Below are positions 27,967 through 37,831 of a stretch of DNA of 64,000 nt, one piece after another. Position 1 is the first letter of the stretch, and the number at the start of each line of letters is the position of its first letter. Source of the stretch: Acidobacteriaceae bacterium (GTDB lineage Bacteria > Acidobacteriota > Terriglobia > Terriglobales > Acidobacteriaceae); assembly GCA_021323655.1 (NCBI GenBank), contig JAJPKO010000010.1:62001-126000 (forward strand). Direction: 5' to 3'. The notes under the pieces were generated by a model. The model was not told the DNA's origin. It did no database searches and worked only from the letters and a program-made list of their open reading frames with translations. The position numbers were made by a program, and so were the translations under genes.

Positions 27967-29784
27967 CTACGCCTGCGCATAGCGCTTCGGCCTGCGATTT
28001 GCCTGCAAAATCTTTTTGCGCAGACGCAGTGATTTCGGCGTCACCTCGACCAGCTCATCATCTGCAATAAACTCAATCGCCTGCTCCAGATTCAGCAAGC
28101 GCGGGGGAGCCAGACGAATCGCCTCATCGGCGCTCGAAGCACGCATGTTGGTCAGCTTCTTCTCGCGCACGGCGTTCACATCCAGATCATTGTCACGCGA
28201 GTGCTCGCCGATGATCATCCCCTCGTAAGCTTCCACTCCAGGCTGCACAAAGAGCACACCGCGGTCCTGCAATCCATCGAGGGCATAAGCAGTAATCGTG
28301 CCCGCTCGGTCTGAAATCAGCGCGCCCGTCATGCGCTGCGGAATCTCGCCCTGATAAGGCATATATCCGTCAAACAGCGAGTTCATCACAATGGTGCCGC
28401 GCGTTTCCGTCAGCAGTTCACTGCGGAGTCCAATCAGCCCGCGGCTGGGCACGCGGAACTCCAGGCGCACACGGCCCGATCCGTGATTGTGCATCTTCAC
28501 CATCTCGCCCTTGCGCGGCCCAAGCCGTTCAATCACCGTTCCGACAAAGCTCTCCGGGATATCAATCGTCAGGTGCTCGACCGGCTCCATCACTTTGCCG
28601 TCAATCGTCCGCGTCACAATCTCAGGACGGCCTACCATCAGCTCGTAGCCTTCGCGGCGCATCATTTCAATCAGAATCGCGAGCTGCAATTCGCCGCGTC
28701 CCAGCACCTTGAAGGCATCCGGGCTGTCCGTGTCTTCCACGCGAATCGAAACATTCGTCAGCAGCTCTTTTTCCAGGCGCTCGCGCAGATTACGCGAAGT
28801 CACATACTGGCCCTCTCGTCCCGCGAAAGGCGAATTGTTGACAGAAAACTGCATCGCAATCGTCGGCTCATCAATCACAATGGCTGGCAGCGGCGCGGGG
28901 TTCTCAATTCCAGTAATCGTCTCGCCAATCGTGATGCCTTCCACGCCGGCAATGGCAACAATGTCGCCGACTTCGGTCGTTTCAATGTCCACGCGCTTCA
29001 GTCCCGCGAAGCTGAAGAGCTTCGTAATGCGCGTCTTATGCAACGCTTCGTCTCGCTTCGAAATGTAGACTTCTTCGCCAGTCTTCAGCGTTCCGTTAAA
29101 CACGCGCGCAATGGCGATGCGTCCCAAATAGTCCGAGTAGTCAAGGTTGGTCACCAGAATCTGCAACGGCCCGCTGGCATCGCCCTTCGGCGGTGGAATC
29201 GTCTTCACGATGGCCTCAAAGAGCGGTTGCAGGTCCATGCCTGGCTGAGCAGCGTCCGTACTTGCCAGACCGAGCTTGCCGTTCGTATACAGTACCGGAA
29301 ACTCAAGCTGGTCTTCGGTCGCGTCCAGATCAATGAAGAGATCGTAGACCTCATTCAGCACTTCCTGCGGACGCGCATCCGGGCGATCAATCTTGTTGAT
29401 CACCAGAATCGGCGGCAGCTTCGCCTCCAGCGCCTTTGAGAGCACATATCGCGTCTGCGGCAGCGGGCCTTCCGATGCGTCCACCAGCAGGATCACGCCA
29501 TCCACCATCTTCAGCGCGCGCTCCACCTCGCCGCCAAAGTCCGCGTGGCCGGGCGTGTCCACAATGTTGATCTTCGTGTCGTGGTAATAAATGGCCGTAT
29601 TCTTGGCCAGAATCGTAATGCCGCGCTCGCGCTCCAGGTCGTTCGAATCCATGACGCGGTCGGCCACCGCCTCATTGGCGCGGAAGGTCCCGGACTGGCG
29701 CAGCATAGCGTCCACAAGCGTGGTCTTCCCATGGTCCACGTGGGCGATAATGGCGATATTGCGAATGTTCGTGCTCATGGACAC
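27967..29784 (-). CDS. typA: GTP-binding protein TypA/BipA
   Basis: The 605-residue translational GTPase binds ribosomes and supports assembly and stress growth. The G1 motif AHVDHGKTT, switch/G3 motif [16 protein letters not shown] and G4 motif NKIDRPDAR are clear. Elongation-factor-like domains II, III and V follow, then the BipA-specific C-terminal domain with the conserved [15 protein letters not shown] tail. A GTG at 29784 with GAGGAAA upstream is taken as the start; an ATG two codons on is the alternative. Its stop abuts that of the spike-cluster gene. No unusual feature was seen. Confidence 0.96.
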   Translation of the reverse strand: MSMSTNIRNIAIIAHVDHGKTTLVDAMLRQSGTFRANEAVADRVMDSNDLERERGITILAKNTAIYYHDTKINIVDTPGHADFGGEVERALKMVDGVILLVDASEGPLPQTRYVLSKALEAKLPPILVINKIDRPDARPQEVLNEVYDLFIDLDATEDQLEFPVLYTNGKLGLASTDAAQPGMDLQPLFEAIVKTIPPPKGDASGPLQILVTNLDYSDYLGRIAIARVFNGTLKTGEEVYISKRDEALHKTRITKLFSFAGLKRVDIETTEVGDIVAIAGVEGITIGETITGIENPAPLPAIVIDEPTIAMQFSVNNSPFAGREGQYVTSRNLRERLEKELLTNVSIRVEDTDSPDAFKVLGRGELQLAILIEMMRREGYELMVGRPEIVTRTIDGKVMEPVEHLTIDIPESFVGTVIERLGPRKGEMVKMHNHGSGRVRLEFRVPSRGLIGLRSELLTETRGTIVMNSLFDGYMPYQGEIPQRMTGALISDRAGTITAYALDGLQDRGVLFVQPGVEAYEGMIIGEHSRDNDLDVNAVREKKLTNMRASSADEAIRLAPPRLLNLEQAIEFIADDELVEVTPKSLRLRKKILQANRRPKRYAQA

Positions 29785-29927
29785 AGATTTCCTCTCTTCT
29801 CTTCAGACCCTCGTCAGAATTGTCTCGCGGATTGCCGTCAGGCGGGCAGGATCAGCCGAAAATGCTTCCTGTATCCAGTCTACGGCATTTGTCGAAAAGA
29901 AGGTTAGAATTGGTTTCTTTCAACCGG

Positions 29928-29961
29928 GTCCCCATGTCTCTAAAAAAAGAGACATGGGGAC
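29928..29961. repeat. Long perfect hairpin, 14-bp stem
   Basis: GTCCCCATGTCTCT (29928-29941) pairs perfectly with AGAGACATGGGGAC (29948-29961) across AAAAAA. It lies 5 nt after the stop of the barrel gene (minus strand) and before typA, so it may stop transcription; no T-run follows, although the loop on that strand is six T. It resembles, but is not identical to, the hairpins at 10194 and 37783. Confidence 0.7.
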
Positions 29962-29965
29962 GGGC

Positions 29966-30640
29966 TTACTTCAATCCTCGCTTCATCCGGTAAACCAGTC
30001 CCACAGAAATCGCGAACTGGTCCTGAATCCCACCCGACCCAAACTTCGTGATCGTCGCATCCGGCGATATCCGGAAAGCCAGCCGCGGCGACCGGTTCAG
30101 GTCTAGCGAGCCGCCAAAGGCCCCGCCAAAAGTCACCTGATTGCTGAAGAGACCCAGTTGCGCCGGAGGAACATTCCCAATGCCATGCTGGAAATTCCCA
30201 TACGCCCCGCCCACCAGCGCATGGAGCGTCAGCGAAGCATGCTCGTTGCTCGGGCCGCGCCATTCCGGGCCAGCCAGAAACATATGCTCGCTCACAAACG
30301 GCCCCTTGATGTTGTAGGTGTTCGGCACCACGCCGCTGGTGCCATAGTATCCGCGCACGTTCGCCGCCGCCGCCCATCTTGGCGTAAACCAGCGGGCCGC
30401 CTGCACGTCAAATCCGCCCAGGTTCGCACCCTGCAGCAGGTTCGGCCCAGCATTAAAGTGCGAATAGGCCAAACCGCCATAAATCTCCCACTTATAGTCG
30501 TAGTGCACTCCGGCCAGCGCGTAGTTCGGAGCAACCTGTGGCTGCTGGTTCGGAGACGAGACAGTGCCCTGTGTCTGGGCAGAAGCAACAGAAACCGTGG
30601 CGGCAAGGGCCAGAAAGGAAAAAAGCGTCCTCTTGAACAA
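29966..30640 (-). CDS. Outer-membrane beta-barrel protein
   Basis: The 224-residue protein has a signal peptide ([17 protein letters not shown]) and about eight amphipathic strands ([66 protein letters not shown]), the layout of an OmpA-like/OMP_b-brl small barrel. The C-terminus is MKRGLK rather than a terminal aromatic, after the last strand. Function is unknown, maybe adhesion or surface structure. It stands alone, followed by the perfect 14-bp hairpin. Confidence 0.8.
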   Translation of the reverse strand: MFKRTLFSFLALAATVSVASAQTQGTVSSPNQQPQVAPNYALAGVHYDYKWEIYGGLAYSHFNAGPNLLQGANLGGFDVQAARWFTPRWAAAANVRGYYGTSGVVPNTYNIKGPFVSEHMFLAGPEWRGPSNEHASLTLHALVGGAYGNFQHGIGNVPPAQLGLFSNQVTFGGAFGGSLDLNRSPRLAFRISPDATITKFGSGGIQDQFAISVGLVYRMKRGLK

Positions 30641-30818
30641 AAAACTCCTCCAAACATCCGGCGAACGGAAATTGTGCCGTAAATTCTAAAGATACATGGC
30701 AGGGCGGCCTTCTGTCAGATAGACGGACGCCACCCTTTTCGGAAAGCCCCGCCCCCGCACCCCCGCATCTCACTTGCTATACTGAGTAGGAATGCGCTCT
30801 GCAGTGCATTCAAATTCT

Positions 30819-30832
30819 GGAGGAAACCCATC
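30819..30832 (+). promoter_or_regulatory. Shine-Dalgarno and AUC start of infC
   Basis: GGAGG (30819-30823) is followed after 6 nt by ATC (30830-30832), which opens the conserved IF-3 N-terminus. No ATG, GTG or TTG is in frame between the upstream frame and ATC; the next GTG, at 30905, would remove 25 conserved residues. Confidence 0.75.
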
Positions 30833-31438
30833 GCACAGTTAGATAAGCGTTCGGCCAAGCAGTTTATCCGCATCAACGAAAGAATCCGCGCCAGAGAAAT
30901 CCGCGTGATTGATGAAAACGGCGAACAGCTCGGCATCATGCAACCGTTTGAGGCCCTGAAGGTCGCCCGTGAGCGTGGGCTGGACCTCGTCGAAGTCTCA
31001 CCCAACGCCGTTCCGCCCGTCTGCCGCATTCAGGACTACGGCAAGTTCCTTTACGAGAAAGACAAGAGCGAGCGCGCAGCCCGCAAGAAGCAGAAGGTCA
31101 TCACCGTCAAAGAAGTGAAGTTCTCGGTCACCGTGGACGAGCACGACTACCAAACCAAGAAGAACCAGGCCATCCGCTTCCTCAACGAAGGCGACAAGGT
31201 CAAGGCATCGCTCCGCTTCAAGGGCCGCCAGATGGCCCATCGCGAGCTGGGCTACAACATCATGAACCGCCTCATTCAGGACATCGGCGACGCGGGCACG
31301 GTCGAGTTCATGCCGCGCATGGAAGGCACCACCCTGCACGCCATCCTCGCCCCCTCGAAGAAGGACGTGCCAAAGAAGCCTGCACCCGCCAAGCCTGCCG
31401 CACCGCAGGCGGCCCCTGCCGCGCAAACCCAGGCATAA
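30830..31438 (+). CDS. infC: Translation initiation factor IF-3
   Basis: IF-3 keeps the 30S subunit free and checks the start codon. The product has 202 residues: the N-domain (AQLDKRSAKQFIRINERIRA, then VIDENGEQLGIMQPFEAL and SPNAVPPVCRIQDYGKFLYE), a lysine-rich linker and the C-domain (KVKASLRFKGRQMAHRELG), then an alanine/proline-rich tail of about 25 residues. The start is ATC behind a perfect GGAGG. A non-ATG start lets IF-3 lower its own synthesis, as known for the AUU start in E. coli. The nearby genes rpmI, rplT and thrS are not adjacent. A hairpin terminator follows. Confidence 0.9.
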   Translation: MAQLDKRSAKQFIRINERIRAREIRVIDENGEQLGIMQPFEALKVARERGLDLVEVSPNAVPPVCRIQDYGKFLYEKDKSERAARKKQKVITVKEVKFSVTVDEHDYQTKKNQAIRFLNEGDKVKASLRFKGRQMAHRELGYNIMNRLIQDIGDAGTVEFMPRMEGTTLHAILAPSKKDVPKKPAPAKPAAPQAAPAAQTQA

Positions 31439-31453
31439 AATCATCTGACAAAC

Positions 31454-31492
31454 AGCCCATCCTCGCCCGCGGATGGGCTACTCTCATTTTTA
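31454..31492 (+). terminator. Terminator after infC
   Basis: AGCCCATCC (31454-31462) pairs with GGATGGGCT (31471-31479), loop TCGCCCGC, and a run of T ends at 31491. Confidence 0.8.
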
Positions 31493-31555
31493 CGGTCTGC
31501 GGAAATTAAAGATGAAACCAAAGCGGGCCATAAAGTTGTTCTGCCATTGCCTAAC
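31490..31555 (-). pseudogene. Possible end of a decayed outer-membrane barrel
   Basis: On the minus strand a frame reads QWQNNFMARFGFIFNF and RRP-stop, with alternating hydrophobic residues like the final strand of a barrel protein. Upstream it degenerates before thiL. This is tentative; it may be chance. Confidence 0.25.
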
Positions 31556-31622
31556 TGCGGGCCACATTTTCGCAGGAAATCCGCACCTCCAGGCATCAAC
31601 GGCCTGAAGCAAAAACCAGATT

Positions 31623-32699
31623 TTAAATTCTCCCCCGAGACGATCCCTTCCCCCGGAAATGCTCCCAACCACCTGCATGTAGAGGCATCCGCCTGCCATC
31701 CAGTCCTGATAGCTCCACTGCCAACCGCCCCTTCGCCCGCGGCTTCATGGTTCCAATCGGGCAGACCGGAACTCCGGCAATCTTCGGCGGGACTCTTTTC
31801 CCCGCTGGAGCAGTAAACAGCAACTCGTAATCTTCCCCGCCATGCAGCGCAAGATGCAGGGCCGAAGGGACCCACCCATCCGCTTCTGCCTTGCGCGCCA
31901 GCGAGTGTATCGGGACAGCAACCTCATAGATTTCGGCTGACAGGCCCGACTCCTGGCACAAATGAGCAAGATCCGTGGAAAGCCCGTCACTTACATCAAT
32001 CGCGGCGCTGGCGATTTTCCCCGCCTGCAATCGCGTACCCATCGCCACCCGTGGCATAGGATACAGATGCGGATGACCGGACGCGGCTTTTGTCAGCCTG
32101 CGAAATGCCTTCGGAGCGCGCCCCAGCGCGAGCAGCTCTGCTGCCGCCCCGCCCAGCGCCCCCGTCACATAGATTACGTCTCCAGCCCGTGCGCCCGATC
32201 GCAGCAGTGCCCTGCCTCTGGGCGCACTCCCCAGCAGAACAATGTCCGCCAGGACCATCGCCGTCTGCCGCTTCCCGCTCTCATCAAAAAACGGCGACTG
32301 GGCCGTATCGCCTCCCGCCAGCGGAACGCCATAATCCTGGGCCAGCGCCAGCAGCCCGTCTAAAAAGCGTTCTGCCCATCCATCCATGCACTCCGGCGGA
32401 AGCGCCAGCGAAAGAAATGCCGCCAACGGACGCGCCCCCATCGCCGCCAGATCGCTTAGGCCGCGCGCAAGGCACCGGTGCCCAGCCGACTCTGGCGGAT
32501 GCCAGTCCAGCCGGAAATGCACCTGCTCCAGCGAGAAATCGGTAGTAACCAGGACCTCGTGCCCACGAGGAGGCCGGACCACTGCACAATCGTCTCCAAT
32601 GCCGGTTCGCACTACGGGAGAACGGCCCGCCCGCCTGCGAATGGCAGAGATCCATGCCAGTTCTCCAGAGACTGCGGTTTTGCTCTTTTTCCCGGCCAC
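31623..32699 (-). CDS. thiL: Thiamine-monophosphate kinase
   Basis: ThiL phosphorylates thiamine monophosphate to thiamine diphosphate, the active cofactor. The 358-residue protein shows the ATP/Mg motif GIGDDCAVV, the VTTDFSLEQVHF loop, the phosphate loop DGLLALAQDYGVPLAGGDTAQS and DVSDGLSTDLAHL, all PurM/ThiL-superfamily features. Start is GTG at 32699. No other thiamine gene lies close. It is convergent with infC across the terminator. The residual 120 nt downstream hold no intact gene. Confidence 0.93.
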   Translation of the reverse strand: MAGKKSKTAVSGELAWISAIRRRAGRSPVVRTGIGDDCAVVRPPRGHEVLVTTDFSLEQVHFRLDWHPPESAGHRCLARGLSDLAAMGARPLAAFLSLALPPECMDGWAERFLDGLLALAQDYGVPLAGGDTAQSPFFDESGKRQTAMVLADIVLLGSAPRGRALLRSGARAGDVIYVTGALGGAAAELLALGRAPKAFRRLTKAASGHPHLYPMPRVAMGTRLQAGKIASAAIDVSDGLSTDLAHLCQESGLSAEIYEVAVPIHSLARKAEADGWVPSALHLALHGGEDYELLFTAPAGKRVPPKIAGVPVCPIGTMKPRAKGRLAVELSGLDGRRMPLHAGGWEHFRGKGSSRGRI

Positions 32700-32796
32700 A
32701 AAACAAGCATACTCACAACAACGCGCTGGCGGCTGTCCCCAGCGCCATAAATGCGCCCGGATTCAAAACTGAGATACTGCTCCAATCAACCCGTGA

Positions 32797-32825
32797 TTGA
32801 CCCCGGAGCCGATACCAGATAAACT
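32797..32825 (+). promoter_or_regulatory. Putative promoter of rplU-rpmA
   Basis: TTGACC (32797-32802) and TAAACT (32820-32825) are exactly 17 nt apart. A small hairpin (CAGAT/ATCTG, 32816-32831) overlaps the -10 element. The start codon of rplU lies about 135 nt on, leaving a long leader in which no known element was recognised. Confidence 0.55.
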
Positions 32826-32959
32826 AATCTGGTTTGGCAGTCCTGCCCGGTAGCCTCGTGTGTATTTCCAGATCAGGCATCTGATGTTTCCCGAGGCAAG
32901 CATGTATCTGCCCAATTTCAAATTGGTTTGCGCGCCTGTCAGCGGGCGCTGGAGGATTT

Positions 32960-33283
32960 ATGTACGCGGTCATCCGCACAGGTGGAAAGCAATACCGTGT
33001 CGCCCCCGGCGATGTGGTCAAGATTGAAAAGACGGCTGCCGACGACAACGGCTCCATCGAATTCAGCGATGTTCTGGTCGCCTCCGGCGAAACAGGCTCG
33101 GTGGCAAAGCCTTCGTCCGCCAAAGTTCTGGCGACCGTTGTAGGTGAAGGACGCGGCGACAAAGTGCTCGTCTTCCACTACAAGCGGAAGAAGCAGTACA
33201 AAAAGCTGCAGGGACATCGCCAGGCCTTCACACAGGTCCGCATTCATGAAATTCAGGTGGACGGCGCCACCTATCGCGCTTAA
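32960..33283 (+). CDS. rplU: Ribosomal protein L21
   Basis: The 107-residue protein matches L21: MYAVIRTGGKQYRVAPGDVV, the middle loop, and KRKKQYKKLQGHRQAFTQVR with the rRNA-binding lysines. TGGAGGATTT precedes the ATG. It leads the usual rplU-rpmA operon and sits 53 bp before rpmA. The obgE gene often next in this operon is absent here. Confidence 0.96.
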   Translation: MYAVIRTGGKQYRVAPGDVVKIEKTAADDNGSIEFSDVLVASGETGSVAKPSSAKVLATVVGEGRGDKVLVFHYKRKKQYKKLQGHRQAFTQVRIHEIQVDGATYRA

Positions 33284-33335
33284 CCAAAAGAACTGAGAAC
33301 ACGGGCCCCGGCCCGAGTGAACGAGGGATTAGCAA

Positions 33336-33596
33336 ATGGCACATAAAAAAGGCGGTGGAAGTTCCAGTAACGGCCGCGACTCTAACGCGCAGCGGCTCGG
33401 CGTAAAGGCCTTCGGTGGTCAGTTTGTCACCGGCGGCTCCATCATCGTGCGTCAGCGCGGCACACCACTCAAGCCGGGCCGCAACGTTGGCCGTGGCAGC
33501 GACGACACGCTCTTTGCCAAGATTGACGGAGTGGTCAGGTTCGTAAACCGCGGCAATCTCGGACGCTTTGTTGTGGTGGAAGCTGCAGCCGAGTAA
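33336..33596 (+). CDS. rpmA: Ribosomal protein L27
   Basis: The 86-residue protein begins [21 protein letters not shown], the mature L27 N-terminus that reaches the peptidyl-transferase centre, and has [24 protein letters not shown]. It follows rplU with a short gap and is ended by a 13-bp hairpin terminator shared with sdaA. Confidence 0.97.
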   Translation: MAHKKGGGSSSNGRDSNAQRLGVKAFGGQFVTGGSIIVRQRGTPLKPGRNVGRGSDDTLFAKIDGVVRFVNRGNLGRFVVVEAAAE

Positions 33597-33610
33597 TTAA
33601 GTCTATTCGC

Positions 33611-33648
33611 GACAGAAAGGCCCTCGCCGCGGCGGGGGCCTTTCTGTC
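33611..33648. terminator. Bidirectional terminator between rpmA and sdaA
   Basis: GACAGAAAGGCCC (33611-33623) pairs perfectly with GGGCCTTTCTGTC (33636-33648), with a GC-rich loop that can pair further. It overlaps the sdaA stop codon and serves both convergent units. Confidence 0.75.
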
Positions 33649-35032
33649 AGCACTCAATCACATTCAGCGCCAGCCCCGCCAGTGACGTTTCTTTATAACG
33701 CGACTGCATGTCCAGTCCCGTCAGATACATCGTCCTGATCACCTGGTCCAGAGAAACCTTATGCTGTTCTGATTCGTTAAGCGCGATACGGCAGGCATGG
33801 ACCGCCTTGACCGACGCCATCGCATTGCGCTCAATGCAAGGAATCTGCACCAGACCTCCAATCGGGTCACAGGTCATTCCCAGATTGTGTTCCATCGCAA
33901 TCTCGGCCGCGTGCTCAATCTGGCCATTGGTCCCCTTCAGTGCCGCAACCAGGCCGCCTGCGGCCATCGAGCAGGCAACGCCCACCTCACCCTGGCAGCC
34001 CACCTCGGCGCCGCTGATCGAAGCATTCTCTTTGTAAAGAATTCCGATCGCCGCCGAAGCCAGAAAATAACGCAGAATGCCTTCCTCGTCCGCTCCAGGA
34101 ATGAAGTCGCAGTAATAGCGCGCAACTGCCGGGACCACGCCAGCCGCTCCATTCGTCGGCGCAGTCACCACGCGGCCGCCAGCTGCATTTTCTTCATTTA
34201 CCGCCATCGCATACACCGTTACCCAATCGAGCGGCGCCAGCGGGTCCACCGAGCCTTTCTCGCGCAACCGGGCAGCCAGGCGCGGAGCGCGGCGGCGCAC
34301 ATTGAGCCCACCCGGCAGAATGCCCTCTGTCTTCATGCCCCGCTCGATACAGCCCTGCATTACGCTCCAGATGTGCAAAATGCCCGCTCGGACCTGCTCT
34401 CGCGGACCGAGCGCAGCTTCGTTCTCCTCCATCAGCTCCCAGATCGTCAGGCCATATTTGCCCGCCATCTCCAAAAGCTCTGCTGCGCTCTTAAAAGGAT
34501 AAGGCAGCGGCACTGGCTCCATCACCGGAGCGTTCCCCGCACCTTCTGCGTCAGAGACGATAAAGCCTCCGCCAATCGAGAAGTAGACCTCCGCTGCCAG
34601 CAGGCTCCCATCTGCCGCATAGGCAGAAAACTTCATCCCATTCGGATGCTGCGTCTTCGCCTCCGGGGGATACATCTGATCACGATGAAAGAGCAGGTCA
34701 CTCTCTTCACGGAATGGGACCGTCTTCGTACCGGCAACAGAAATACACTGGCTGCTGCGAATCTGTTCCAGCTTCGACTCAATTGCGTCAGGGTTGACCG
34801 TGGAAGGCTCTTCACCAGAAAGACCCAGCAACACTGCGCGGTCTGTCCCGTGTCCATGCCCTGTCAGCGCAAGTGAGCCAAAGAGTTCAGCATGCACACG
34901 GGCGGTCCGCGCAAGCGTTCCAGATGCAGCAAGGCCAAAAGCAAAGCGCCGGGCGGCGCGCATCGGTCCCATCGTATGGGAACTGGAGGGACCAACGCCA
35001 ACCTTAAAAAGATCGAACAGACTGGTTTTCAC
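33647..35032 (-). CDS. sdaA: L-serine ammonia-lyase
   Basis: The 461-residue iron-sulfur enzyme converts L-serine to pyruvate and ammonia. The N-terminal domain has GVGPSSSHTMGPMRAARRF; the catalytic domain has GCQGEVGVACSMAAGG and CDPIGGLVQIPCIERN, whose cysteines hold the [4Fe-4S] cluster, and the substrate loop APTNGAAGVVPAV. It is the single-chain type. The gene stands between rpmA and the HEAT protein gene, whose start is 17 bp off; these two share a strand and may be co-transcribed. Nothing unusual was seen. Confidence 0.95.
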   Translation of the reverse strand: MKTSLFDLFKVGVGPSSSHTMGPMRAARRFAFGLAASGTLARTARVHAELFGSLALTGHGHGTDRAVLLGLSGEEPSTVNPDAIESKLEQIRSSQCISVAGTKTVPFREESDLLFHRDQMYPPEAKTQHPNGMKFSAYAADGSLLAAEVYFSIGGGFIVSDAEGAGNAPVMEPVPLPYPFKSAAELLEMAGKYGLTIWELMEENEAALGPREQVRAGILHIWSVMQGCIERGMKTEGILPGGLNVRRRAPRLAARLREKGSVDPLAPLDWVTVYAMAVNEENAAGGRVVTAPTNGAAGVVPAVARYYCDFIPGADEEGILRYFLASAAIGILYKENASISGAEVGCQGEVGVACSMAAGGLVAALKGTNGQIEHAAEIAMEHNLGMTCDPIGGLVQIPCIERNAMASVKAVHACRIALNESEQHKVSLDQVIRTMYLTGLDMQSRYKETSLAGLALNVIEC

Positions 35033-35048
35033 GTTCCAGTGTAGTCCA

Positions 35049-36011
35049 TCAGCCCTGTGTGCGGTGTCGCGGCGTGGTCCGCCTCACCGTCGCGCTGGCG
35101 CGCAGATAAGAGGCCGCTGCCATAAAGCGCACCGCCGTCTTGCTGTCGTTAAAGGCATTCAACAGCGCGTCGCTGACTTCTTTCCCATGAAAGTCCCCCA
35201 GCGCGCGGGTGGCTGCTGCCCTTACAAAGTAGTCCTTGTCGCCCAGGGCAGCAATCAGCGCCTGTCTGGTTTTTGCAGAATGGTCCTGGGAAAGCAGATT
35301 GACCGTGAGTACGCGTGCCGAGTTGGCATTGTTCGACTTCATCATCAGGCGTGCCGCATCCAGTCCAATGCCAAAGGGCCCGAGCAATGCATACGCTCCC
35401 TGCTTGGCCCCGATTCTGGCCAGGGTCGCAGGGTCATGAATGTCTTTGTTCACCTGACGCTCTCCGCTCTTCAGGAACGAGCTATGCGTCGGCTGCTCGC
35501 CCACAAGCACTCCATACAGAACGTTGATGCCCGCCTGGTCGTGTAGCTTCCACAGTGAGACGGCGGCCGCGAAGTCTACCTCTGGTGCCGGATCACCCAG
35601 CGCCTCACGCAAAGCGGGGACAAAGTCGCGGTCCTCCGTATTGCTGCACGCCGTCACCGCTGCCACCCGCACATCCACGTTGTTGTCCTTCAAAGCATCC
35701 AGCAGCAGCTTCTCTGTCTGTTTTTCTCCACGCAGTGTTCCCAGCGCATTCAGCGCGTCAATCCTCGTCTGCTCTTTCGCGTCCTTCAACCCGGCTTCAA
35801 TCATCTGCCATGCGATCGTATGGGCCGCCGCCACATCCACTTTCGCTGCGGGCGTGGTTACCGGCTGGTCAGGCTCTTCTCCGTTGTCGCCAACAATCCC
35901 GGCGTCAGCATCCTGTGGTTTTTGTTGTGGGTGGCTGGTCTGCGCAGGCGCTGAGAGAGTAAGGCAAAGACCAAGAAGACTTGCGAAAGCGCCGATTTTC
36001 TTAAGCGGCAT
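35049..36011 (-). CDS. Exported HEAT-repeat protein
   Basis: The 320-residue protein has a signal peptide (IGAFASLLGLCLTLSAPAQ). A series of helical HEAT-type repeats follows, for example GLKDAKEQTRIDALNALGTL, DNNVDVRVAAVTACSNTEDR, GDPAPEVDFAAAVSLWKL and KTRQALIAALGDKDYFVRAA. They would form a binding scaffold outside the cytoplasm; the partner is unknown. It lies upstream of sdaA with a 16-bp gap on the same strand and may share transcription. The C-terminus ends in a basic tail (TTPRHRTQG). Confidence 0.85.
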   Translation of the reverse strand: MPLKKIGAFASLLGLCLTLSAPAQTSHPQQKPQDADAGIVGDNGEEPDQPVTTPAAKVDVAAAHTIAWQMIEAGLKDAKEQTRIDALNALGTLRGEKQTEKLLLDALKDNNVDVRVAAVTACSNTEDRDFVPALREALGDPAPEVDFAAAVSLWKLHDQAGINVLYGVLVGEQPTHSSFLKSGERQVNKDIHDPATLARIGAKQGAYALLGPFGIGLDAARLMMKSNNANSARVLTVNLLSQDHSAKTRQALIAALGDKDYFVRAAATRALGDFHGKEVSDALLNAFNDSKTAVRFMAAASYLRASATVRRTTPRHRTQG

Positions 36012-36145
36012 GGAAGGCTCCTTACAGGATTGCTTTTCTTTGGCAATATGCCGAAAGTTTTACTGCGCTCTGTTACGATGCAGACTTTCCTGCCGGAATT
36101 GCCTGACGTGAATGCTATACTCCACCCGAAACCCTTGAAAATACT

Positions 36146-37705
36146 ATGCTTTTTAAGGCCCTGAGCGCCGCCGTTTACGGCATTGATGCCAACATTATTG
36201 ATGTGGAAGTGGACTACTCCGGCATCAAGACCAATGAAGACCACTTCCACACCGTCGGACTGCCCGATGCAGCCGTGCGCGAGAGCCGCGACCGTGTGCG
36301 CGCCGCCATCAAAAACTCCGGCTTTGACGTACCCTCCACTCACATCACCATTAATCTCGCCCCGGCAGACATCAAGAAGGAAGGCTCCGGCTTCGATCTG
36401 CCCATGGCCATCGGCATCCTCGGCGCCTATGGAGCCATCGAGCTACGCGATCTCAGCCAGTTCCTTCTTGTCGGCGAACTGGGTCTCGACGGCGCCCTCC
36501 GTGCCGTCTCCGGAATCCTCCCCATCGCCGTGGCTGCCCGCTCACGTAGCATTCCCAACCTTATTCTGCCCATGGCCAACGCGCGTGAAGCCGGCGTCGT
36601 CGAAGGCGTGAACGTCTATCCCGTCGAGTCCCTCAATCAGGTACGCGAACTGCTGAACGCCGCAGCCAATGGCGGCATTCATGCGCAGCCGTTCCGCATT
36701 CAGGCCGGAGAGATGCTCGACGAGGTGCAGCACTTTCATCTCGACTACGCCGATGTGCGCGGGCAGCAGACGGCCAAGCGCGCGCTCGAAGTGGCGGCCG
36801 CAGGCGGGCACAACATTCTGATGATCGGCCCTCCCGGCTCCGGCAAAACCATGCTGGCCAAGCGCCTGCCTTCCATCCTTGCCCCGCTCACCTTTGAAGA
36901 AGCCCTCGAAACCACAAAGATCCATTCCGTCGCCGGAGTGCTGGACGCCGAAGCTGGCCTTGTCACGCAGCGGCCGTTCCGCGCTCCCCATCACACCATC
37001 TCAGACGCCGGGCTGATTGGCGGCGGGGCCGTGCCGCGCCCGGGCGAAGTATCGCTTTCGCACAACGGGGTCCTGTTTCTCGACGAACTGCCGGAGTTTC
37101 CGCGAAACGTGCTCGAGGTCATGCGCCAGCCTCTCGAAGACCGCCAGGTCGTCATCGCCCGTGCTTCCATGTCGCTGACCTTCCCCTCCGCGTTTATGCT
37201 TGCGGCGGCCATGAACCCCTGCCCCTGCGGCTATTTCAATGACAAGTCGCGCGAGTGCTCCTGCACTCCACCCATGATTCAGCGCTATGTCTCCAAGGTG
37301 TCAGGCCCGCTGCTCGACCGCATTGATATTCACATTGAAGTGCCCGCCGTGCAGTATCGCGAACTGCGCGGCGGCGCGGCCAGCGAAAGCTCCGCCTCCA
37401 TCCGCTCCCGCGTCTTAAAGGCACGCCAGATACAGCAGGACCGCTTCGCAAAGGCAAAGGAGAAAATCTACTCCAACGCGCAGATGACCACACGCCAGAT
37501 CCGATCCTTCTGCGAGCTTGGCCCCGAGGCCGAACGCTTGTTGGAGCGCGCCATGCAGCAGCAGGGGCTCACTGCCCGCGCCCATGACCGTATTCTGAAA
37601 GTAGCGCGCACCATCGCCGACCTGGAAGGCTCGCCTTCGATCACTGTGCCGCACATCGCCGAAGCCATTCAGTACCGCACCCTCGACCGCAGCTACTGGA
37701 GTTAG
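36146..37705 (+). CDS. YifB/ComM-type Mg-chelatase-like AAA ATPase
   Basis: The 519-residue protein matches the YifB/ComM family, including ComM, a helicase that aids branch migration in natural transformation. The N-terminal Lon-protease-like region ([20 protein letters not shown]) is followed by the Walker A motif [38 protein letters not shown] and an [11 protein letters not shown] zinc-like cysteine element, then the C-terminal domain. All motifs look intact. It is a single gene preceding a dispersed palindrome at 37783. Role in transformation cannot be taken from sequence alone. Confidence 0.93.
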   Translation: MLFKALSAAVYGIDANIIDVEVDYSGIKTNEDHFHTVGLPDAAVRESRDRVRAAIKNSGFDVPSTHITINLAPADIKKEGSGFDLPMAIGILGAYGAIELRDLSQFLLVGELGLDGALRAVSGILPIAVAARSRSIPNLILPMANAREAGVVEGVNVYPVESLNQVRELLNAAANGGIHAQPFRIQAGEMLDEVQHFHLDYADVRGQQTAKRALEVAAAGGHNILMIGPPGSGKTMLAKRLPSILAPLTFEEALETTKIHSVAGVLDAEAGLVTQRPFRAPHHTISDAGLIGGGAVPRPGEVSLSHNGVLFLDELPEFPRNVLEVMRQPLEDRQVVIARASMSLTFPSAFMLAAAMNPCPCGYFNDKSRECSCTPPMIQRYVSKVSGPLLDRIDIHIEVPAVQYRELRGGAASESSASIRSRVLKARQIQQDRFAKAKEKIYSNAQMTTRQIRSFCELGPEAERLLERAMQQQGLTARAHDRILKVARTIADLEGSPSITVPHIAEAIQYRTLDRSYWS

Positions 37706-37782
37706 GCCCATCAGGTTTGCAGGGACTGTTCGCGATGAACGCGATCCAGTTCAGTAAAAGCGGGCAAGTAGAAAGCGGGTGA

Positions 37783-37807
37783 CCACATCTCGTAGAGATG
37801 TGGGTTT
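37783..37807 (+). repeat. Palindromic repeat, copy 2
   Basis: CCACATCT (37783-37790) pairs with AGATGTGG (37796-37803), loop CGTAG, followed by GTTT. It shares the CCACATC...GATGTGGG core and the T-rich tail with 10194-10220 and likewise follows a gene on the plus strand. Confidence 0.65.
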
Positions 37808-37831
37808 GTAGCATCAGCCCGCAACAGCCCG

